Shown here: positions 6,469 to 10,000 of the stretch, piece after piece
How positions within the stretch are numbered: the stretch's first letter is position 1
Layout: every line of letters starts with the position of its first letter
From: Candidatus Hydrogenedens sp.
GTDB lineage: Bacteria; Hydrogenedentota; Hydrogenedentia; Hydrogenedentales; Hydrogenedentaceae
NCBI GenBank assembly: GCA_020216745.1
Contig: JAIWNQ010000132.1
Location: 1-10,000 of the forward strand
DNA length: 10,000 bases
Reading direction: 5' to 3'
Notes under the pieces: model-generated
What the model saw: only the letters and a program-made list of their open reading frames with translations
Told to the model about the DNA's origin: nothing
The model's database searches: none
Program-made: the position numbers and the translations under genes

Positions 6469-7509
6469 ATGATTGACAAATTAATTATTGGTATGCCAGC
6501 GGGCTCATTAGCAGACCCGAATCGTGGAGGCAATTTAGTTAATTTGCTTAAATATTCAGGCTTCCCTACAAAAGGTTATGACCAAGGGGGACCGACCTCA
6601 TTTCCTTTGCATTCCTTTTTAGTAGGCTGGGACGGCAGACCACAAGAATTTGGAACACAATTATCCATTGGAGAGATTGACCTTGCTATTGCTGGTGATG
6701 ATTGGATTTTAGAACGTACATTGGAACTGAAAACAGAATACAACCAGTCCTGTCCATTGAAACGTGTTTTAGCTTTGGGACGTGGCGCGGTACGTCTGGT
6801 CATTATTTACAGACCACAGCCCACTTCTTATGATGAGTGGTTCAAAGATTTATTAGAGCGTGAACAATTGGTTACCATGGTTGCAGAAATGCCATATATA
6901 GCTTTAGATTGGTTCCAGAAAAAAAGTAAATCATTAGGATTTGAGAACAAATTTAAAAACTTTTCAATCCAGAAATTTAAGACACCACCACGAATTGAAC
7001 AGGGAATCGTTATTTATGAAACATGGGGTAAAACAGAAGCCAAAGTTTATCAAAGTTCAGTAGATTTTGGGTTAGAAATAACCCAGTCAGGTTCTGCCAT
7101 ACGCAACTATAGCCTCGAAATAGGAGAAGAAGTATTACGTTCAGAATCAGCTGTCTATGTCCGAGAAGATTTAAAGGAATATAAGGACAAATATGAAATT
7201 GCTCGCATGTTTCTGCTGAATCTATATGGTGCAATGCATGCAGAAAGAAGAGTTCTGCTTTTCTTTAATGCTCCAATCGAAGCAATGGAAAAGATAACTC
7301 AATATCTGAAAGAAAAACATTTATTTGCAGATGAACCAACAATCAATCGCGGGACTAATTTTGCTGAATTTAGTGTTCAGTTATGTGTTGATGATAAGGA
7401 AACACCTTTGGCAAAGGTACGTTATGAACTTATGCTATTAGGTGCTCGTTCGCTGGAGACCGTTCCTTTGGAATCGAGTATTCCAGGTCTGGAAGTAGTA
7501 GACATTTAA
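6469..7509 (+). CDS. hisG: Divergent ATP phosphoribosyltransferase (HisG family, long form)
   Basis: HisG joins ATP and PRPP in the first step of histidine synthesis. Family features in this 346-residue protein are an N-terminal I-G-M-P-A-G-S-L strand-loop (7-14), G-E-I-D-L-A-I-A-G-D-D-W (68-79), V-A-E-M-P-Y-I (138-144; usually T-E-Y-P), G-K-T-E-A (187-191), and a PRPP-loop-like E-I-T-Q-S-G-S-A-I-R-N (203-213). A C-terminal region (about 260-346) resembles the HisG regulatory domain: A-K-V-R-Y-E-L-M-L-L-G-A-R-S-L-E-T-V-P. A regulatory domain implies the long, HisZ-independent form. It is longer than the roughly 290-300 residues usual for that form, and the acidic PRPP-loop residue is Glu rather than Asp. 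No other his gene is adjacent. AGGA (6457-6460) is eight bases before the start. The family call is firm; a role in histidine synthesis is probable, not shown. Confidence 0.7.
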   Translation: MIDKLIIGMPAGSLADPNRGGNLVNLLKYSGFPTKGYDQGGPTSFPLHSFLVGWDGRPQEFGTQLSIGEIDLAIAGDDWILERTLELKTEYNQSCPLKRVLALGRGAVRLVIIYRPQPTSYDEWFKDLLEREQLVTMVAEMPYIALDWFQKKSKSLGFENKFKNFSIQKFKTPPRIEQGIVIYETWGKTEAKVYQSSVDFGLEITQSGSAIRNYSLEIGEEVLRSESAVYVREDLKEYKDKYEIARMFLLNLYGAMHAERRVLLFFNAPIEAMEKITQYLKEKHLFADEPTINRGTNFAEFSVQLCVDDKETPLAKVRYELMLLGARSLETVPLESSIPGLEVVDI

Positions 7510-7537
7510 TTATGGGCTTACAATAGAGATATCACTA

Positions 7538-8263
7538 ATGAATGAATCAGAAATAAATTCTGTTATGCCTGTTTCCGTTATTATTCCTTGCTATAACGAA
7601 GCAGAAAATATTCCGCTATTAGTGGAGAGAATTGACCAGGTATTTAAGGAAAAAATCAATATAAATTATGAATGTATTCTTGTTGACGACGGAAGCACCG
7701 ATTCCACACAAGAAGTCTTAAATTCATTACGCAACTCCTATCCTGCGTTAAGACCACTCCATTTACAGAAAAACTGTGGACAATCCTTTGCTTTATGGCA
7801 AGGATTAAAATATGCAAAGGGCAATCACATCGTCATCCTCGATGGCGACTTACAAAATGACCCGAACGACATCCCAAATTTGCTCAATGAATTGAAAACT
7901 GCAGATTTTGTGCAAGGATACCGTAAACAGCGGAAAGATGAATGGCTAAGAACATGGATTAGTAAACAGGCGAACAGGATTATCCGTTTCATATTGGATA
8001 ATCCTGTCCAGGATACAGGATGTGCCTTGAAAGCTATGAAAAAAGAGTGTATCCCTTATATTATTCCTTTCAATGGCTCGCATCGGTATTATGCTTTTCT
8101 ATTACATTCTGCTGGCTTCCATGTAACTGAATTGCCAGTGAACCATTATCCACGAAAATATGGGACATCAAAATATAATATAAGCGGAAGACTTTTCAAA
8201 ACCCTTTTCGATATTATCGGCTTGTTTTGGTGGAAGAAAAGGGTGCTACGTTGTAATAAATAG
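7538..8263 (+). CDS. Soluble family-2 glycosyltransferase, DPM1-like
   Basis: This 241-residue GT-A-fold enzyme probably moves a sugar from a nucleotide donor to a polyprenyl phosphate. Motifs are V-S-V-I-I-P-C-Y-N-E (12-21), V-D-D-G-S-T-D (49-55; nucleotide binding), G-Q-S-F-A-L-W-Q-G (81-89), D-G-D-L-Q-N-D-P (102-109; metal-binding DxD), Q-D-T-G-C-A-L-K (158-165) and P-R-K-Y-G-T-S-K-Y (205-213). The catalytic domain is complete. The long C-terminal membrane pair found in ArnC-type relatives is absent; only a short hydrophobic stretch and a basic tail (230-241) remain. It starts 28 bases after the HisG gene with only a weak purine tract upstream. An in-frame ATG at 7562 gives a more family-typical N-terminus but has no ribosome-binding site. 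The sugar cannot be read from the sequence. Confidence 0.88.
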   Translation: MNESEINSVMPVSVIIPCYNEAENIPLLVERIDQVFKEKININYECILVDDGSTDSTQEVLNSLRNSYPALRPLHLQKNCGQSFALWQGLKYAKGNHIVILDGDLQNDPNDIPNLLNELKTADFVQGYRKQRKDEWLRTWISKQANRIIRFILDNPVQDTGCALKAMKKECIPYIIPFNGSHRYYAFLLHSAGFHVTELPVNHYPRKYGTSKYNISGRLFKTLFDIIGLFWWKKRVLRCNK

Positions 8264-8384
8264 ATAATTTGTCAAAAATGTATATCTAGACACACATCAA
8301 ATCTATTTATGAAACCTGCTTTTATAATATGTTAAAGTATTATTGAAAAAAACATAGGTTCATATTCATAGAAAAGATAAAGTA

Positions 8385-9473
8385 ATGTTACCATTAGAAG
8401 TGTCCGTAATTGTTCCAACCTATAAAGAACGGGAAAATCTCCCAGAACTGGTAGAACGTATACGCCAGGTAAAAGAAAAGAACCTACCGTCTCTTGAACT
8501 CATTATTATCGATGATGATAGTCAGGATGGAAGTGAAGAATATATTCATTCATTAGCATATGCATGGTGTAGAATTATCGTTCGCAAAGGGGAGAAAGGA
8601 TTAAGCTCCGCTGTATTAAGAGGTTTCAAAGAAGCAAATGGAAAATTCCTTGTTGTGATGGATGCCGATTTAAGCCATCCGCCAGAGAAGATTCCTGAAA
8701 TGCTGGAACAATTACAACAAGGGGCTGACATGGTACTCGGCTCACGTTATGTACCTGGTGCAAAGACAGATGAGGAATGGGGCTTATTCCGCTGGATAAA
8801 CAGTCAGGTTGCAACATTATTAGCAAGACCATTAACGACTGTCAAAGACCCTATGAGTGGTTTTTTTGCATTACCTCGGAATATTTATGAGCAGTCTGCA
8901 CCATTAAACCCCACTGGATACAAAATTGCTTTAGAACTCCTTGTAAAATGTCCCGTGAAAAAAGCGGTTGAAATACCTATTTATTTCTCACAGCGAGCAA
9001 AAGGTAAAAGTAAATTATCCTTAAAAGAACAAATTAAATACCTAATTCATTTACGACGACTTTATTTTTTCAAATACGAGAACCTGAGTTATTTTGTTCA
9101 TTTTGCAATTGTTGGCTTCTCAGGGACACTTGTAAATCTTATTGCATTAACAATACTGGTTTTTCTGGGTATTCCGATACGAATCTCTGTGGCTCTCGCA
9201 ATTATAATCGCAATGCTTTCTAACTTTGTTTTAAACCGTTGGATAACATTTCCCCACGCAGTTAAAAGTCCGTGGTTACCTCAACTTATTGGATTTGTAA
9301 GTGCCTGTTCATTGGGAGCAGTTGTCAATTACCTCGTGGTACTTCTGCTATTACACCTTTTCCCAATGTTCGAGCGTATCCCACAAATTCCAGCACTTGT
9401 CGGAATCCTCGCGGGGCTCATCTTCAATTTTATCCTTAGCAAAAATATTGTGTTCCGCAAAACACAGAATTAG
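8385..9473 (+). CDS. Polyprenol-phosphate glycosyltransferase fused to a GtrA-type membrane domain
   Basis: This is a 362-residue two-domain protein. Residues 5-230 are a family-2 glycosyltransferase of the dolichol-phosphate-mannose-synthase type: S-V-I-V-P-T-Y-K-E-R-E-N (7-18), I-D-D-D-S-Q-D-G (42-49), V-M-D-A-D-L-S-H-P-P (91-100), L-G-S-R-Y-V-P-G (118-125) and K-D-P-M-S-G-F-F (154-161). Residues 236-359 are a GtrA-like domain of four membrane helices (about 237-261, 266-286, 300-322 and 335-352) with the family's S-N-F-V-L-N-R and N-F-I-L-S-K-N-I-V-F-R motifs. The fusion is a known bacterial and archaeal arrangement. One protein can make the lipid-linked sugar at the inner face and anchor or move it across the membrane. 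There is no clear Shine-Dalgarno, and no full promoter in the 121-base gap upstream, although a lone TATAAT occurs at 8323-8328. Confidence 0.92.
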   Translation: MLPLEVSVIVPTYKERENLPELVERIRQVKEKNLPSLELIIIDDDSQDGSEEYIHSLAYAWCRIIVRKGEKGLSSAVLRGFKEANGKFLVVMDADLSHPPEKIPEMLEQLQQGADMVLGSRYVPGAKTDEEWGLFRWINSQVATLLARPLTTVKDPMSGFFALPRNIYEQSAPLNPTGYKIALELLVKCPVKKAVEIPIYFSQRAKGKSKLSLKEQIKYLIHLRRLYFFKYENLSYFVHFAIVGFSGTLVNLIALTILVFLGIPIRISVALAIIIAMLSNFVLNRWITFPHAVKSPWLPQLIGFVSACSLGAVVNYLVVLLLLHLFPMFERIPQIPALVGILAGLIFNFILSKNIVFRKTQN

Positions 9474-9494
9474 ATTTATCCTCTTTTAATTCTG
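9465..9494. terminator. Weak AT-rich hairpin between convergent genes
   Basis: CAGAATTA (9465-9472) and TAATTCTG (9487-9494) form a perfect 8-bp inverted repeat, extendable by a G-U and an A-T pair around a loop of about ten bases. It overlaps the stop codon of the glycosyltransferase and lies in the 36-base gap before the dapF stop. The plus strand lacks a clear T-run after it and the minus strand has only a short one (TGTTTT), so a terminator role is tentative. Confidence 0.3.
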
Positions 9495-9509
9495 GTTAAT
9501 CAACATCAA

Positions 9510-10000
9510 TTACGGTATTGGCAATTGCCATATAGCGGTATAAACTTCCTCTGCAGGACCTTCTTGATAGACATATCCGTCTTCTGCCCATTCAATAGTA
9601 AGTGAACCATAAACAAGATGCACATTTACTTTATGGTCAGTGCGATTTGTAATCATTGAAGCAAGGGCTGAGGCACAAGAACCACTACCACTTGCCATAG
9701 TAATCCCGCTACCCCGTTCCCAGATACGCATAACTATATTGGAACGGTCAATGATAGAAACAAATTCTACATTTGTTCGTTGAGGAAACAAATGATGATG
9801 TTCAATTTTTGGTCCAAATTCTGTAACAGGTGCTTGTGTGGCATCTGGAACAAATATAACTGCATGTGGGTTGCCGATATTAACCGCTGTGATTTTCACA
9901 ACTTTACCTTCCACATCAATAGGCTCTTCAATAACCTGTCCTTCTGAGCCTATCATAGGTATTCGGGAGCGTTCAAAACTTGGTTTGCCCATACACGAAC
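9510..10000 (-). CDS. dapF: Diaminopimelate epimerase family protein, C-terminal part, catalytic Cys replaced by Ser
   Basis: About 162 residues of a family of about 275 are visible; the N-terminus lies beyond the right edge. The ATG at 9990-9992 is not the start: the frame stays open to the edge, and M-G-K-P-S-F matches a conserved internal segment. DapF interconverts LL- and meso-diaminopimelate using two cysteines as acid and base. Visible motifs are N-I-G-N-P-H (substrate Asn and active-site His), F-P-Q-R-T-N-V-E-F and I-W-E-R-G (active-site Glu and Arg). The usual G-E-T-x-A-C-G-[ST]-G motif reads G-I-T-M-A-S-G-S-G-S-C, so the second catalytic Cys (Cys217 in the Haemophilus enzyme) is Ser, encoded AGT, and the Glu before Thr is Ile. 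The first catalytic Cys is outside the window. It could be a functional variant, a related racemase of the same fold, or an inactive paralogue. Confidence 0.8.
   Translation of the reverse strand, partial: SCMGKPSFERSRIPMIGSEGQVIEEPIDVEGKVVKITAVNIGNPHAVIFVPDATQAPVTEFGPKIEHHHLFPQRTNVEFVSIIDRSNIVMRIWERGSGITMASGSGSCASALASMITNRTDHKVNVHLVYGSLTIEWAEDGYVYQEGPAEEVYTAIWQLPIP

Noticed and set aside
8323..8328. TATAAT as a full promoter for the GtrA-fused glycosyltransferase
   Set aside because: No recognisable -35 hexamer lies 16-18 bases upstream and there is no extended -10 TGn. In this AT-rich DNA such a hexamer is expected by chance.
9301..9489. Plus-strand open frame of 62 codons inside the GtrA-like domain
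   Set aside because: It is a shadow frame over a strongly supported membrane domain, with no ribosome-binding site and no recognisable product.
9990..9992. ATG as the start of the dapF-family gene
   Set aside because: The frame continues upstream to the window edge, and the Met belongs to a conserved internal M-G-x-P segment. The remaining length is far short of the family.

Overview
The window is AT-rich, gene-dense bacterial DNA with short spacers and good Shine-Dalgarno sites in front of most genes. It holds seven complete plus-strand genes that look real and one minus-strand gene cut off by the right edge. No RNA genes, insertion sequences, CRISPR arrays or phage genes are visible. A lipoprotein with a BACON-like domain, carboxypeptidase-regulatory-like domains and a long Glu-Gly-rich spacer, next to an exported beta-helix protein and a DPM1/GtrA-type glycosyltransferase, suggests a diderm environmental bacterium. 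The Glu-Gly spacer is reminiscent of Candidatus Hydrogenedentes or the Planctomycetes/Lentisphaerae group. That placement is inference from style, not from a marker gene.

Layout. Positions 1-2930 form one closed transcription unit: a near-consensus extended -10 promoter (19-47), a strong ribosome-binding site, a 922-residue secreted lipoprotein (99-2867) and a strong intrinsic terminator (2888-2930). Positions 3048-5712 carry an exported pectate-lyase-like beta-helix protein, followed after 24 bases by thiS and, after one base, by thiE. ThiS is the sulfur carrier and ThiE the condensing enzyme of thiamine phosphate synthesis. The other thiazole genes (thiG, thiF, thiH/thiO) are not here. An AT-rich hairpin at 5762-5790 and a new consensus-like promoter (5805-5832) then start a third unit. 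It contains a five-helix membrane protein of unknown function (5873-6427), a divergent long-form HisG-type ATP phosphoribosyltransferase (6469-7509) and a soluble family-2 glycosyltransferase (7538-8263). After a 121-base gap comes a family-2 glycosyltransferase fused to a GtrA-type membrane domain (8385-9473). The C-terminal part of a diaminopimelate-epimerase-family gene (9510 to the window end, minus strand) converges on it.

How they fit together. The exported lipoprotein and beta-helix protein are likely surface or polysaccharide-facing. The two DPM1-like transferases probably make or use polyprenyl-phosphate sugars for envelope glycans. thiS-thiE, the HisG homologue and the DapF homologue are ordinary biosynthetic genes interspersed with them. 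I see no single new defence or mobile system. The points most worth a second look are the missing catalytic cysteine in the DapF homologue, the paired four-cysteine domains and 13-unit 12-bp repeat of the lipoprotein, the minimal thiS-thiE pair behind a beta-helix gene, and the divergent HisG.
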